Assembly (NCBI GenBank): GCA_000755425.1
Contig: BBMT01000022.1
Location: 1 to 56,067 of the forward strand
From: Vibrio maritimus
GTDB lineage: Bacteria; Pseudomonadota; Gammaproteobacteria; Enterobacterales; Vibrionaceae
Direction of reading: 5' to 3'
DNA length: 56,067 nt
Under the pieces are notes generated by a model. It did not search any database, was not told the DNA's origin, and worked only from the letters and a program-made list of their open reading frames with translations. The position numbers were made by a program, and so were the translations under genes. Within the stretch, counting starts at the first letter, position 1. Every line of letters begins with the position of its first letter. Shown in pieces: positions 20,223 through 29,345 of the stretch.

Positions 20223-22685
20223 ATGTCTTCAGGACAATCACTGTTCCGTTCCTTTATAAAACTGCCCATGTCGGTGCTAGTAAAAGGGACGGCGATTCCA
20301 TCTAACCCCATCGAAGACCACAACATCGATATCTCGAAGCCTGTGGTGTATGCACTGCCCTTCAGCTCTAACGTTGATCTGCTCACTCTACAAAAGCAAG
20401 CTATTGCGGTAGGACTGCCAGATCCACTCGAGCCGATCGTGCTTAATGGCGAAGAACGTAATCGCTTTGTGTTCATTGCATCAAGGCCAACCTTGATTAA
20501 TAGCGACCAGCATGTCCCTAGCGAATCCATTGCTCTGTTCTCAGATTTACTCAAGGAACACGAGAAAGACCCAACGCTTGACGTGCAAGTGATCCCAACC
20601 ACCGTATTATGGGGACGCAAACCAGGCAAAGAAGAGACGCCAAAACCTTATTTGCAGCCAATGAACGGCCTACAGAAAACCCAAGCCGTATTGGCCTCAG
20701 GACGCGACTGTATGGTGCGCTTTAGCCCAGTGGTCTCGCTGCGCTATATGGCTGACTCACACGGCACAGATGAGTCTATCGCCCATAAACTGGCACGTGT
20801 AGCTCGTATCCACTTCTCTCGCCAGAAATTAGCGGCGTCAGGCCCTAACCTGCCTAACCGCCAAGTGTTATTCCACCGCCTGTTGAACTCGCAGGTGATT
20901 GAGCAAGCGATTAAAGATCACGCGCAGAGCAACAATGTTCCAGAAGAAAAAGCGCGTAAAGAAGCTCAGCAAATCATGGATGAGATCGCCGCGGACTTCT
21001 CTTACAAACTGGTGAAGAGTGGTGACCATGTCCTAACTTGGCTTTGGAACAAGCTCTATCAAGGTATCAACGTCAGCAATGCCTCGACGGTACGTCGTCT
21101 GGCGCAAGACGGACACGAAATTGTCTACGTGCCGTGTCACCGCAGCCATATGGATTATCTGCTACTGTCGTACGTGCTTTACAAAGAAGGCATGGTACCG
21201 CCACATATCGCAGCGGGCATTAACCTAAACTTCTTCCCAGCAGGCCGATTTTCCGCCGTGGTGGTGCGTTCTTTATACGTCGCAGCTTCAAAGGCAACAA
21301 ACTTTACTCGACGATTTTCCGTGAGTATCTCGCTGAGCTGTTTGCCAAAGGCTACTCCGTCGAATATTTCAGTGAGGGTGGCCGCTCACGTACAGGCCGT
21401 CTATTGCAAGCCAAAACGGGCATGCTGGCCATGACTATTCAAGCCATGCTACGCGGCCTAAACCGTCCTGTTACTCTCGTACCGGTATACATCGGCTATG
21501 AACATGTAATGGAAGTAAGCACTTACGCAAAAGAGCTGCGCGGTAAACGTAAAGAAAAAGAGAACGCAGGTCAGGTACTGAAAACGCTGCGTAAGTTGCG
21601 TAACTTCGGCCAAGGGTACGTCAACTTTGGTGAACCAATCCCACTGAACCAGTACCTCAACGAGGCGGCGCCAAATTGGACGCAAGATATCGACCCTATG
21701 GGCACCAGCAAACCTCAATGGTTGGTTCCTGCAGTAAACGACCTTGCGACCAAAATGATGACCAACATCAACGACGCAGCAGCAGCTAACGCCCTAACAC
21801 TCTGTGCGACTGCTCTGTTGGCCTCACGTCAACGAGCTTTATCTCGCGATAGCTTGGTCAATCAAATTGATTGTTACTTATCGCTACTAAAACAGGTGCC
21901 ATACTCGAAGACATGTACGCTACCAGATGCTTCTGCGGAAGAGTTGGTGGCACACGCTGAGTCGTTGGATAAATTTGTGATTGAGTCGGATACCTTGGGC
22001 GACATTATCTCGCTCGATCGTCATCAGTCGATCTTGATGACCTACTATCGCAATAACATCATTCACTTGTTTGCACTGCCGTCACTCATCGCTCAGATGC
22101 TGATCCGTCAGCACAAGCTATCGCTTGAACAAATCCAGTACAATGTTCGCAAACTATACCCGTTCCTGAAAAAAAGAGCTGTTCTTAAGTATTGAAGAGA
22201 GCGAACTGGAATCGGTAGTCGATAGCATTGTTAATGAACTGACCAGGCAAGAGCTGGTGATTGTTGAGCAAGGCGTGGTGTCGATGAACCAATCGAACAC
22301 GCAAACGCTAATGCTACTCGGTCGAACCATTTCAGAAACCTTGCAGCGCTATGCGATTTCTTTGAATCTACTGGCCAGCTACCCTGAGCTTGGTAAACGC
22401 GATCTTGAACAGAAAAGCCAAGACATCGCTCAGCGCCTTGGTCGTCTGCACAGCATTAACGCGCCAGAGTTCTTTGATAAAGGCGTATTTGCAGCCCTGT
22501 TCAGTACCCTAAAAGAGCAAGGCTACCTCGACATTGATGGCAACTGCGACATCGCTGCCACCGAGAATCTAGCAAGCCTGCTGTACGGTCTGCTTTACCC
22601 AGAAGTTCGCCTCACCATCCAAGAGAGCGTGCATCAAAGCGAGCCTTTGCTAGAGGATGCGAGCGACGAGCCTGAAGGTGCCTAG
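20223..22685 (+). CDS. plsB: Glycerol-3-phosphate 1-O-acyltransferase PlsB (two frameshifts)
   Basis: PlsB transfers an acyl chain to sn-glycerol 3-phosphate, the first step of phospholipid synthesis, at the inner membrane. The catalytic HX4D motif is CHRSHMDY, followed by FSEGGRSRTGRLL and VPVYIGYEHVMEV. Three in-frame segments cover about 820 aa (E. coli 807). A missing C near 21245 restores FPAGPIFRRGGAFFIRRSF. An extra A in the run at 22169-22175 must be removed to read PFLKKELFLSIEESELE. Both are homopolymer events in a normally essential gene. The gene is divergent from lexA, as in E. coli. Confidence 0.95.
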
Positions 22686-22702
22686 CAAGCTAAACCCCAA
22701 TT

Positions 22703-22741
22703 AAAAAGGGCGCGTTCATTACGATGAACGCGCCCTTTTAT
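22703..22741. terminator. Bidirectional terminator between plsB and ubiA
   Basis: The perfect 12-bp stem GGGCGCGTTCAT/ATGAACGCGCCC is flanked by A5 and T5 tracts between convergent genes. Confidence 0.92.
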
Positions 22742-22796
22742 TATCTGTATTTTCTATTTTTGAATCGTTGTAGCTCGTGTTTATTGGAGCCACTGC

Positions 22797-23669
22797 TTAT
22801 TGAAGCAAGAAGGCACTCAGTAGGCCAACGGTCACCGCCATCCCTACATAGTTGTTATTGAGGAAGGCTTGGAAGCAAAGTGGGCGCTCACGATGACGAA
22901 TAAGCCACTGCTGATATACAAACAGTGCACTCACTGCCAGAAGGCTCCAATAGAAGCTCGCGCCCAACTGATAGCTATAACCAAGTCCCATCAACATCAA
23001 TAACGTAGTGAGCTGCAATACACCAATGATCAGCTTGTCGCGCTTACCAAACAAAATCGCCGTCGATTTGATGCCGATTTTTAGATCGTCTTCTCTATCC
23101 ACCATTGCGTATTGGGTGTCATAAGCGATCGTCCACAGTGCGTTGATAACAAACAAGAACCACACCACCGGCGGCAGAGAGTTAGCCTGTGCAGCGAAGG
23201 CCATAGGGATAGACCAGCTAAACGCCAAACCCAGGAACAATTGTGGCAGATGAGTATAGCGCTTCATAAACGGGTAAATAAAGGCGAGCGCGACACCCAC
23301 AAACGACAGTTGAATCGTCAAGGTGTTCATGGTCAGCACTAATACAAAAGAAGCCAATGCCAAAAACAGAAACAGACCTAATGCCTCTTTTGACGAAACC
23401 ATGCCAGAAGGCAGTGGTCTGCCTTTGGTGCGCTCAACGTGGCCATCGACCTTTCGATCCGCAAAGTCATTGATCACACAACCGGCGCTGCGCATCATCA
23501 CGACCCCAAGGGTAAACACCACCAGCACCAGTAAATCCGGCATGCCTTCGGCGGCAATCACCAGGGCCCACAATGTTGGCCACAACAGCAACAGCGAACC
23601 AATCGGCTTATCCATTCGCATTAATTGCCAGTAGGCTTTCGCCTTAGTTGAGGTCATAGCTGAGGTCAT
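22797..23669 (-). CDS. ubiA: 4-hydroxybenzoate octaprenyltransferase UbiA
   Basis: UbiA attaches the polyprenyl tail to 4-hydroxybenzoate in ubiquinone synthesis and is an integral inner-membrane protein. The protein is 290 aa with about eight or nine hydrophobic helices. The two Asp-rich prenyl-diphosphate sites are visible: NDFADRKVDG (about residues 67-76) and DTQYAMVDREDD (about 185-196). The start overlaps the ubiC stop (ATGA), giving the usual ubiCA operon. The gene is intact. Confidence 0.97.
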   Translation of the reverse strand: MTSAMTSTKAKAYWQLMRMDKPIGSLLLLWPTLWALVIAAEGMPDLLVLVVFTLGVVMMRSAGCVINDFADRKVDGHVERTKGRPLPSGMVSSKEALGLFLFLALASFVLVLTMNTLTIQLSFVGVALAFIYPFMKRYTHLPQLFLGLAFSWSIPMAFAAQANSLPPVVWFLFVINALWTIAYDTQYAMVDREDDLKIGIKSTAILFGKRDKLIIGVLQLTTLLMLMGLGYSYQLGASFYWSLLAVSALFVYQQWLIRHRERPLCFQAFLNNNYVGMAVTVGLLSAFLLQ

Positions 23670-24208
23670 TGACCACTCTCCTGTTGGTAGATTGGCGACT
23701 GAGGCAGAAACAGCTCAGCAACCAAAATAGGGTGTCCCTTCACCCACAATCTTGAGCGACGAGCAAACAGCTCGCCATTTGGCGTCGCAATTTTTGCCAC
23801 TTGCAGTGCATCACGCTTGGTGTCAGCACTTGAGAACACAGTAACCCCAATTGGCACAGTGCCTTGCTGGGAAATGTCATATTGGCTGCGATCCATCGAC
23901 TCTAGTGACATGAGAGTCCGGCCAATAACCCAAGGGGTATCATCACCGTAGAGCACCACTTCACGTAGCCAACATGCCTCATGGTCAAGGAGCTCGACTT
24001 CATCTTGCAGCATGTCCTGTGATGGGCTGGCCTCACTGCGCACTATCTCGACAGAAAAATGGTCACAGTGCGTAGCCAATTTGTGAGAAAGCGACCCCTG
24101 CTCCGTCAGCCATTGCAGAGCATGGCGATTTAGAGAGGGAAACTCGTCGGGGGATTGCCATTGAGCTTGGCGTAATATTTTCAGATAGTCGACAGCGGAA
24201 TCATTCAT
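23666..24208 (-). CDS. ubiC: Chorismate pyruvate-lyase UbiC
   Basis: UbiC converts chorismate to 4-hydroxybenzoate and pyruvate, feeding UbiA. The protein is 180 aa, slightly longer than the E. coli 165 aa form. Family-typical elements are CWLREVVLYGDDTPWVIGRT, containing the conserved Arg that contacts the product, and the C-terminal GELFARRSRLWVKGHPILVAELFLP. The order ubiC-ubiA and the 4-nt overlap support one operon. Confidence 0.93.
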   Translation of the reverse strand: MNDSAVDYLKILRQAQWQSPDEFPSLNRHALQWLTEQGSLSHKLATHCDHFSVEIVRSEASPSQDMLQDEVELLDHEACWLREVVLYGDDTPWVIGRTLMSLESMDRSQYDISQQGTVPIGVTVFSSADTKRDALQVAKIATPNGELFARRSRLWVKGHPILVAELFLPQSPIYQQESGQ

Positions 24209-24368
24209 TTTTGCTATTCAATAACACGCGCTAAGCGCGTACAATCATTATTCATCTCGATGGCGTATTGTACCATCGTTAGAGCACGTTCACTCCAGCG
24301 ATATTACGTCATTGTAACAAAATTAGACTCATGGAATATCGGCTAAATCGAGTTTGAAAGAGAGAAAT

Positions 24369-24776
24369 ATGCGTAAACGTTACCTGACCCAGTTTTTCCT
24401 CATCATGAGCTTGACTGCAGCTATGCCTACATTGGCATCCCAAGAGTCAGCGCCCAACCTCGCCTATTTCACCCTTGAACCGGAACTGACCACCAACTTT
24501 TACACTAAAGGTAAGCGCCTCGGCTATGTGCAAGTGCGTATCGATGTCATGGTGGCCGATGTCAATGACTTAGCAGTGATTGAGCATCACCAGCCACTGA
24601 TCCGCGATGCGGTCATCGAACTGCTTGGTAAACAAAATGCCGATGTGATTAAGTCGTTGGCAGGAAGAGAAGAAATTCGCCAAGCCCTAGTGAGCAACCT
24701 CAATAATCTATTGCTGGCAGAAACGGGCAAGGCGGTGATTGCAGACCTGCTTTTCACCAAGTATCTCTATCAATAA
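24369..24776 (+). CDS. FliL-like flagellar basal-body-associated protein
   Basis: The protein is 135 aa, with an N-terminal hydrophobic segment (FFLIMSLTAAMPTLA) and then a FliL-type domain (NLAYFTLEPELTTNFY, LGYVQVRIDVMV, VIELLGKQNADVIKSLAGREEIR). FliL proteins sit by the flagellar stator and affect motor output. This copy lies away from any flagellar operon, next to ubiC, as its homologue does in other vibrios, so a role in swimming is inferred only from the domain. I chose the ATG at 24369 because GAGAG precedes it at good spacing. The segment could be a cleaved signal or a membrane anchor. Confidence 0.8.
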   Translation: MRKRYLTQFFLIMSLTAAMPTLASQESAPNLAYFTLEPELTTNFYTKGKRLGYVQVRIDVMVADVNDLAVIEHHQPLIRDAVIELLGKQNADVIKSLAGREEIRQALVSNLNNLLLAETGKAVIADLLFTKYLYQ

Positions 24777-24818
24777 CCGCCCAGCGCGACGAGCTGAGCG
24801 TTTAGTTATATGCTCCAC

Positions 24819-25649
24819 TTATCGCTTGAGGCGTCGGCAATCAATCAGTCCAAGCAACACACCCGCTGCCAGTCCAGATAGATGCGCCATATTGGCGATT
24901 GCCATAAATGGCTGCACAAAACCGAGCACCAGCCACACCAACATAAAACCGACGATAGGCTTTTGGATCTCAAGCCCAAGGTCTGGGCGTTTAATGGTTA
25001 GCATCCATAAATAGCCAACCAAGGCATACACCACACCAGACAAGCCGCCAAAGTTAGCGCCCTCAACCCAATATTGACCTGTACCGGATACCGCCGCGGA
25101 CAACAAAAAGATTTCTAACAACTTTTTCGCGCCAAGACGCTGCTCGATGTCACCACCAAGCTGCCACCACCATAACAGGTTGAAGATGATGTGCATCGCC
25201 GAGAAGTGCAGCAACGCATGACTGAACCAACGCCAGATTTGCCATTGCTGACCGTCAAACGCAGGGAAATGCAGCGCCGCGAAAATCGCATTGCCTAGCC
25301 CAAGCTGCTGCAAGATAAAGATAACCGAGCAGATCACCATAACGGCCAGTGTCACCACGCCCGCCTTGGCTTTGATCATCGACATAAAGCTTGGTGTTTG
25401 ATAGCGAAATGAGTTTTGTCTCGTTTCGGCCATCTCCCAAGACGACGCTTGGTACTTAGCATCAAATGGATTGTCGAGAAACTGCTTGAGCTCGACTTCG
25501 GCTTCAAGCTGGTCTTCACTGTTCATCAACCACAAGGCAAATTGCCCCTCACCCTCAGGCATCATCTGCACATCAATGCGCCTTGACGCCATATAGTCAA
25601 TAAACGCCTGCCCCATTCTTGGGTTCTGAAGGGTGATAAGTCTAACCAT
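24819..25649 (-). CDS. glpG: Rhomboid intramembrane serine protease GlpG
   Basis: GlpG cleaves transmembrane substrates within the inner membrane. The protein is 276 aa, the same as E. coli GlpG. A soluble N-terminal domain (MVRLITLQNPRMGQAF) precedes six TM helices. The catalytic Ser lies in NFGGLSGVVYAL and the catalytic His in NMAHLSGLAAG. HALLHFSAMHIIFNLLWWW is the conserved helix-2 region. I chose the ATG at 25649 with GAGGATAAAC just upstream. It follows glpE by 11 nt, as in E. coli glpEG. Confidence 0.97.
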   Translation of the reverse strand: MVRLITLQNPRMGQAFIDYMASRRIDVQMMPEGEGQFALWLMNSEDQLEAEVELKQFLDNPFDAKYQASSWEMAETRQNSFRYQTPSFMSMIKAKAGVVTLAVMVICSVIFILQQLGLGNAIFAALHFPAFDGQQWQIWRWFSHALLHFSAMHIIFNLLWWWQLGGDIEQRLGAKKLLEIFLLSAAVSGTGQYWVEGANFGGLSGVVYALVGYLWMLTIKRPDLGLEIQKPIVGFMLVWLVLGFVQPFMAIANMAHLSGLAAGVLLGLIDCRRLKR

Positions 25650-25660
25650 GTTTATCCTCG

Positions 25661-25987
25661 TTAACTGTGACTTTCTGTCGGCAGCGCGGCGCGGTGCCAA
25701 GCTTCAAAGCCGCCATCCACGCTATATACCTGCTCAAAGCCTTGGTTCAGCAAATACTGAGCAGCACCTTGACTGCTAATACCGTGATAGCACATCACTA
25801 ACACGGGTGCATCAAACTCAACTTGCTGCATGAAATCGACGATGCTGTCATTGGTGAGATGGTAAGCACTGGCTGCATGTGCAACCGAGAAACTTTGGAT
25901 ATCACGAATGTCCACCAGCCTCGCTTCTTCGTTGTCTTGTAGTAGCTGATGTGCCGCTTGCACATCGATATGTTGAAACTGCTCCAT
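25661..25987 (-). CDS. glpE: Thiosulfate sulfurtransferase GlpE (single-domain rhodanese)
   Basis: GlpE moves sulfane sulfur from thiosulfate to thiol or cyanide acceptors in the cytoplasm. The protein is 108 aa, the E. coli length. The active-site loop is CYHGISSQG, with the catalytic Cys first, preceded by VDIRDIQSFSVAHA. The ATG at 25987 (MEQFQHIDV) was preferred to an in-frame upstream ATG because it matches the family N-terminus and has AGGA upstream. It is probably co-transcribed with glpG. Confidence 0.95.
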   Translation of the reverse strand: MEQFQHIDVQAAHQLLQDNEEARLVDIRDIQSFSVAHAASAYHLTNDSIVDFMQQVEFDAPVLVMCYHGISSQGAAQYLLNQGFEQVYSVDGGFEAWHRAALPTESHS

Positions 25988-26120
25988 AGAGTCTAATCCT
26001 TTACTTTCATCACACATGGCGCCACATCAAAGTTAAGCGTATTCCATGCGTTTTTTCATGTTTTTATTAGCTTCGATAATAGCACTATTCAGTGCTAACA
26101 AAGTACCGACACCTTTTAGG

Positions 26121-26460
26121 GTTATCCACCCCAGTCTATATTTTCACCAGCTGTGAGTAACTCTGTGGATTGCGTTGATAAAGTGGTTTTGGATCTTTTG
26201 ATCCACTATATCTAGGTATGATCTTGATCTAACTGTGGGTAAGGCAAAAGGTATCCCCAAGGCCAAAAGCGCCGAAAAGCCCCATTTGTCGCTGCTTTCT
26301 GACAGTTGGCAAATAATTTTGTCACAGACTTATCCACAGGCCATGACAACAAAATCCGGATCGATGATCGGCGAGAGAAACGAAGGTCGATCACCATTGC
26401 GATCAACATCATGTGCCTGGTCTGATTTTGAGTACGATAGGTGGTAGAGAGGTGATCAAA
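26121..26460. promoter_or_regulatory. Candidate DnaA-binding, GATC-rich (origin-like or DARS/datA-like) region
   Basis: There are five DnaA-box-like 9-mers: TTATCCACC (26122), TGTGAGTAA (26152), TGTGGATTG (26164), TGTGGGTAA (26234) and the perfect TTATCCACA (26330). Three of these are on the opposite strand. Nine GATC (Dam) sites fall in 266 bp (26192, 26200, 26220, 26226, 26359, 26366, 26389, 26401, 26454), where about one is expected by chance. The known vibrio chromosome I origin lies beside mioC and mnmG, neither of which is here. A secondary DnaA/SeqA-binding locus is therefore more likely than oriC itself. Function is inferred. Confidence 0.45.
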
Positions 26461-26471
26461 CGCGAGCCATC

Positions 26472-26503
26472 AAAAAGGCCGAAGTCTTTCGACTTCGGCC
26501 TTT
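26472..26503 (-). terminator. Rho-independent terminator of rpoH
   Basis: The stem AAAGGCCGAAGTC/GACTTCGGCCTTT with a 4-nt loop is followed by a short U-run. It begins about 47 nt past the rpoH stop. Confidence 0.9.
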
Positions 26504-26549
26504 AAAATTTGAACTGCGCGTCATGCTCAGTGATTCGAACTCTACGTGA

Positions 26550-27405
26550 TTAAAACTCACCAACTGCGGCTTTGAGCTTCTTCATTGCATTCTTTTCTAG
26601 CTGACGAATACGCTCTGCAGACACACCATAGTTATCGGCTAGGTCTTGCAGTGTCGATTTGTTGTCATCTAACCAACGAGAACGAACGATATGTTGGCTG
26701 CGCTCATCCAGTGTCGCCAGCGCATGGCCAAGACGATTATTGGTGTGCGCTTCCCAGTTTTGAGCTTCGTAGTCTTCAGCAAGGTCTGAGCTTTTGTCTT
26801 CTAGGTAAAGTGCTGGCGCCGTGTATGTGGTGCCCGCTTCATCGTCATCGCTTGGCATTTCAAACGTTGAGTCTTGCGCGGCCAAACGGGATTCCATTTC
26901 GCGTACTTCAGCTGGCTCTACACCTAGCTCTTTCGCGACGGTTTCCACTTCACCGTTGTTAAACCAACCAAGACGCTTTTTAGACTTACGCAGGTTGAAG
27001 AACAATTTGCGCTGCGCTTTTGTGGTCGCAATCTTAACGATACGCCAGTTACGCAACACGTACTCATGGATTTCAGCTTTGATCCAGTGTACTGCGAACG
27101 ACACCAGTCTTACCCCAACTTCTGTTGAAGCGTTTTACCGCTTTCATCAGACCAATGTTGCCCTCTTGCACGAGATCCGCCATAGGCAGGCCGTAACCTG
27201 AATAGCCACGAGCGACGTGAACAACAAAGCGAAGGTGTGACAAGATGAGCCCTTTCGCCGCATCAATCTCACCGTCGTAATGCAATCTTTCTGCTAGTTC
27301 ACGCTCCTCATCAGCGGTCAGCATTGGGTAGCCGTTCACTGAGCGGATGTAGCTGTCTAAGCTATCTTGTGTTACTAAAGCCATTGGATACGCTTGGTTT
27401 GCCAT
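26550..27405 (-). CDS. rpoH: RNA polymerase heat-shock sigma factor RpoH (sigma-32) (frameshifted)
   Basis: RpoH directs transcription of chaperone and protease genes after heat shock. Region 2 is visible as DLVQEGNIGLMKAVKRFN and FAVHWIKAEIHEYVLRNWRIVK. The RpoH box is QRKLFFNLRKSKKRL and region 4.2 is YGVSAERIRQLEKNAMKKL. The frame shifts near 27124; two additional C restore RFNPEVGVRLVSFAVHW, giving about 286 aa (E. coli 284). GAGGAAG stands before the ATG. It follows ftsYEX, as in E. coli. The break lies in an invariant segment and is almost certainly an error. Confidence 0.96.
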
Positions 27406-27454
27406 TCACTTCCTCATCTATCTCGAGTAGGGTTAACACCTTCTTAACCTGTCA

Positions 27455-27483
27455 ATACTGAACCTAATCGGTAGCAGATTCAA
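27455..27483 (-). promoter_or_regulatory. Possible sigma-70 promoter for rpoH
   Basis: On the minus strand, TTGAAT, a 17-nt spacer and CAGTAT lie about 50 nt before the rpoH start. This is a moderate match only. Other promoters in this 263-bp gap are likely but were not recognised. Confidence 0.35.
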
Positions 27484-27547
27484 GAAGGGGTTAGTAATTA
27501 TGCATAATCAATTGGTCTAAACAAGTGTATTTGCCGATTAAATTTCA

Positions 27548-27578
27548 CTCATTAATAGGTGAACACCTTGTTAATGAG
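27548..27578. repeat. Perfect-ended palindrome between ftsX and rpoH
   Basis: CTCATTAA...TTAATGAG encloses AGGTG-AA-CACCT. There is no U-run on either side, so it looks more like an operator or RNA hairpin than a terminator. It lies 143 nt upstream of rpoH. Confidence 0.5.
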
Positions 27579-27668
27579 ACATAAATCTCACTATCTTGTT
27601 GAATCCCGGTATGATTATGACGCTAGCCCCTATCATGCTTTGTTACCGATTATTTTGACTGCAGTTCT

Positions 27669-28625
27669 CTAAACCGGTTCAATTTCTTTTAAATGGCGCT
27701 TGGCAGAAATTCTCGCCGCTCCAGTGCCAAGGAACAGACCAAGCATCAAGATAAGCAGCGTCTCATCCCAGCTAAGTCCTAGCAGGCGAAAATCACTGTC
27801 GTACATCATCGCCAAGTCAGTCACAGTGCTGTTGATGATTACCGTGAGCAAAGCCGTCAGTAGCCAAGCGACAAGTGCACCGATAAGACCGAACCACATA
27901 CCTGAATACAGATAAGGCCTTAAGATAAACGCATCGGTAGCGCCAATCAGTTTCATGGTCTGGATGGCTTCTTTATTAGCTAGCACATTAAAACGCAGCG
28001 TGTTGCCAACGATCAGGAATACTGACACCAGCATCAGCACCGACAGGCTCACCACCAGCGTCGAGGCTAAATTTTTAATCGCATCGAAGCGACCTAGCCA
28101 ATCTTCATCGCGGCGTACATCGGTAATGTCACCTCGAGTGCGCAGTTTCGAGACCAACTCTCGGTCAGTCTCTACGCTTGCATCGCTAGGAATGATCACT
28201 AATACGCCTGGTAAGGCATAACCATCAAGGAGGCTTAATGCTTGATCAAGACCGGAATGTTCACTCAAATCAGCCAGACCTTGCTGCGGCGTGATGTACT
28301 CAACCTTGCTGACCGTATCCCAACTTTCGATATCATCTTTGAGCACTAGCACTCTGGCATCGGCAACACCGACATCAATGAACGCAGTAATTTGCGACTG
28401 ACTGGCCACATTGGAGGTCACAGCAGCGACGTTCTTACCCAGCAGGTACAAACAAGCGGGCATGGTTAACGCCATGGAAATCACCGCTAGCGTTAAGATA
28501 TTGCCAAGCGGGCGCTGCCACATCTCGATAAGCGAGTTTTTCGCTTGGCGCCAATGCACAGCAAAAAAGCCATCGGATTTCAGGCGGTGCTTCACCTGTT
28601 TTTGTTTACGCTTAAACGCCATCAC
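27669..28625 (-). CDS. ftsX: Cell-division protein FtsX
   Basis: FtsX is the membrane subunit of the FtsEX ABC-type complex that activates septal peptidoglycan hydrolases through EnvC. The protein is 318 aa. A cytoplasmic N-terminus precedes TM1 (ILTLAVISMALTMPACLYLLG), a periplasmic loop of about 120 residues and three further TM helices (LVVSLSVLMLVSVFLIVG, LIGALVAWLLTALLTVII, ETLLILMLGLFLGTGAA). The start overlaps ftsE by 14 nt. The gene is intact. Confidence 0.95.
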   Translation of the reverse strand: MMAFKRKQKQVKHRLKSDGFFAVHWRQAKNSLIEMWQRPLGNILTLAVISMALTMPACLYLLGKNVAAVTSNVASQSQITAFIDVGVADARVLVLKDDIESWDTVSKVEYITPQQGLADLSEHSGLDQALSLLDGYALPGVLVIIPSDASVETDRELVSKLRTRGDITDVRRDEDWLGRFDAIKNLASTLVVSLSVLMLVSVFLIVGNTLRFNVLANKEAIQTMKLIGATDAFILRPYLYSGMWFGLIGALVAWLLTALLTVIINSTVTDLAMMYDSDFRLLGLSWDETLLILMLGLFLGTGAARISAKRHLKEIEPV

Positions 28626-29283
28626 TCACCTCACTCAAAAAGCCTTGGTTCAGCTCAAGGTAGCGGTACTGTGGGCGCGAGCGCACCAAATTAATGTCGT
28701 GAGTGGCCAGCAGTATCGAGACGCCGGCACGGTTAAACTCTTCAAACAGCTTCAACACTTTGTTCGACAGCTCTGGGTCGAGGTTACCCGTAGGCTCATC
28801 GGCAAGCAGCATGGTAGGTCGATTAACCACCGCACGAGCGATACCGACACGCTGCTGTTCACCACCAGAGAGCTGGCTTGGCAAGCACTTCATTTTGTCG
28901 AGCAGTCCTGTTTTATCCAGTGCCGCCGACACTCGGCGCTTGATTTCATTTTCTGAAATAGACTCGATACGCATCGGCAAGGCGACGTTGTCAAACACGG
29001 TGCGATCCATCAGTAATCGGTGATCTTGAAACACGATACCGATATTACGACGCAAGAAAGGAATGTCCTTTGCTGGCAGTCGACTAATGTCATAATCGTT
29101 AAACAGTATGCGACCATCAGTTGGTCGCTCGATAGCGCAGATAAGTTTTAATAGAGTACTCTTACCTGCACCCGAGTGGCCGCCCAAAAACGCCATTTCA
29201 CCGCGTTTTAGGTGGAAGTCGACTTTTTGCAGTGCTTGTCGTCCCCCACGATAGGCTTTACTCACTTGTTCAAATTTGATCAC
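28612..29283 (-). CDS. ftsE: Cell-division ATP-binding protein FtsE
   Basis: FtsE is the ATPase of FtsEX, coupling septal ring state to cell-wall hydrolysis. The protein is 223 aa (E. coli 222). Walker A is GHSGAGKST, the Q-loop region is GIVFQDHRLL, the ABC signature is LSGGEQQRVGIARA, and Walker B is MLLADEPTGNLDP. I chose the GTG at 29283 (VIKFEQVSKAY): AGAGGA stands 8 nt upstream, and the longer in-frame extension has no family match. The ftsY-ftsE-ftsX order is conserved. Confidence 0.97.
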   Translation of the reverse strand: MIKFEQVSKAYRGGRQALQKVDFHLKRGEMAFLGGHSGAGKSTLLKLICAIERPTDGRILFNDYDISRLPAKDIPFLRRNIGIVFQDHRLLMDRTVFDNVALPMRIESISENEIKRRVSAALDKTGLLDKMKCLPSQLSGGEQQRVGIARAVVNRPTMLLADEPTGNLDPELSNKVLKLFEEFNRAGVSILLATHDINLVRSRPQYRYLELNQGFLSEVSDGV

Positions 29284-29345
29284 CGAATCATTCCTCTGAT
29301 CTGGACGTCCTAGGTCAGAAAAGGGATGCCATGCATCCCCTTCCA

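Larger units (their letters stand above)
25988..26549. other. Gene-free glpE-rpoH region
   Basis: This 562-bp gap holds no credible coding sequence. The glpE promoter must lie in its left part, which is AT-rich around 26040-26090. The middle holds the DnaA-box/GATC cluster annotated separately. The right end holds the rpoH terminator. Confidence 0.7.

Noticed and set aside
26121..26460. Calling this stretch the chromosome replication origin oriC
   Set aside because: The vibrio chromosome I origin is flanked by mioC and mnmG, and no AT-rich 13-mer array with GATC as in oriC is evident. An accessory DnaA-binding locus is the safer reading.
26550..27405. Programmed frameshifting in rpoH (and similarly hemX, plsB, glnL)
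   Set aside because: The breaks are not at slippery heptamers with downstream structures, occur in many unrelated genes, and restoring one or two bases regenerates invariant family sequence. Sequencing error explains them all.
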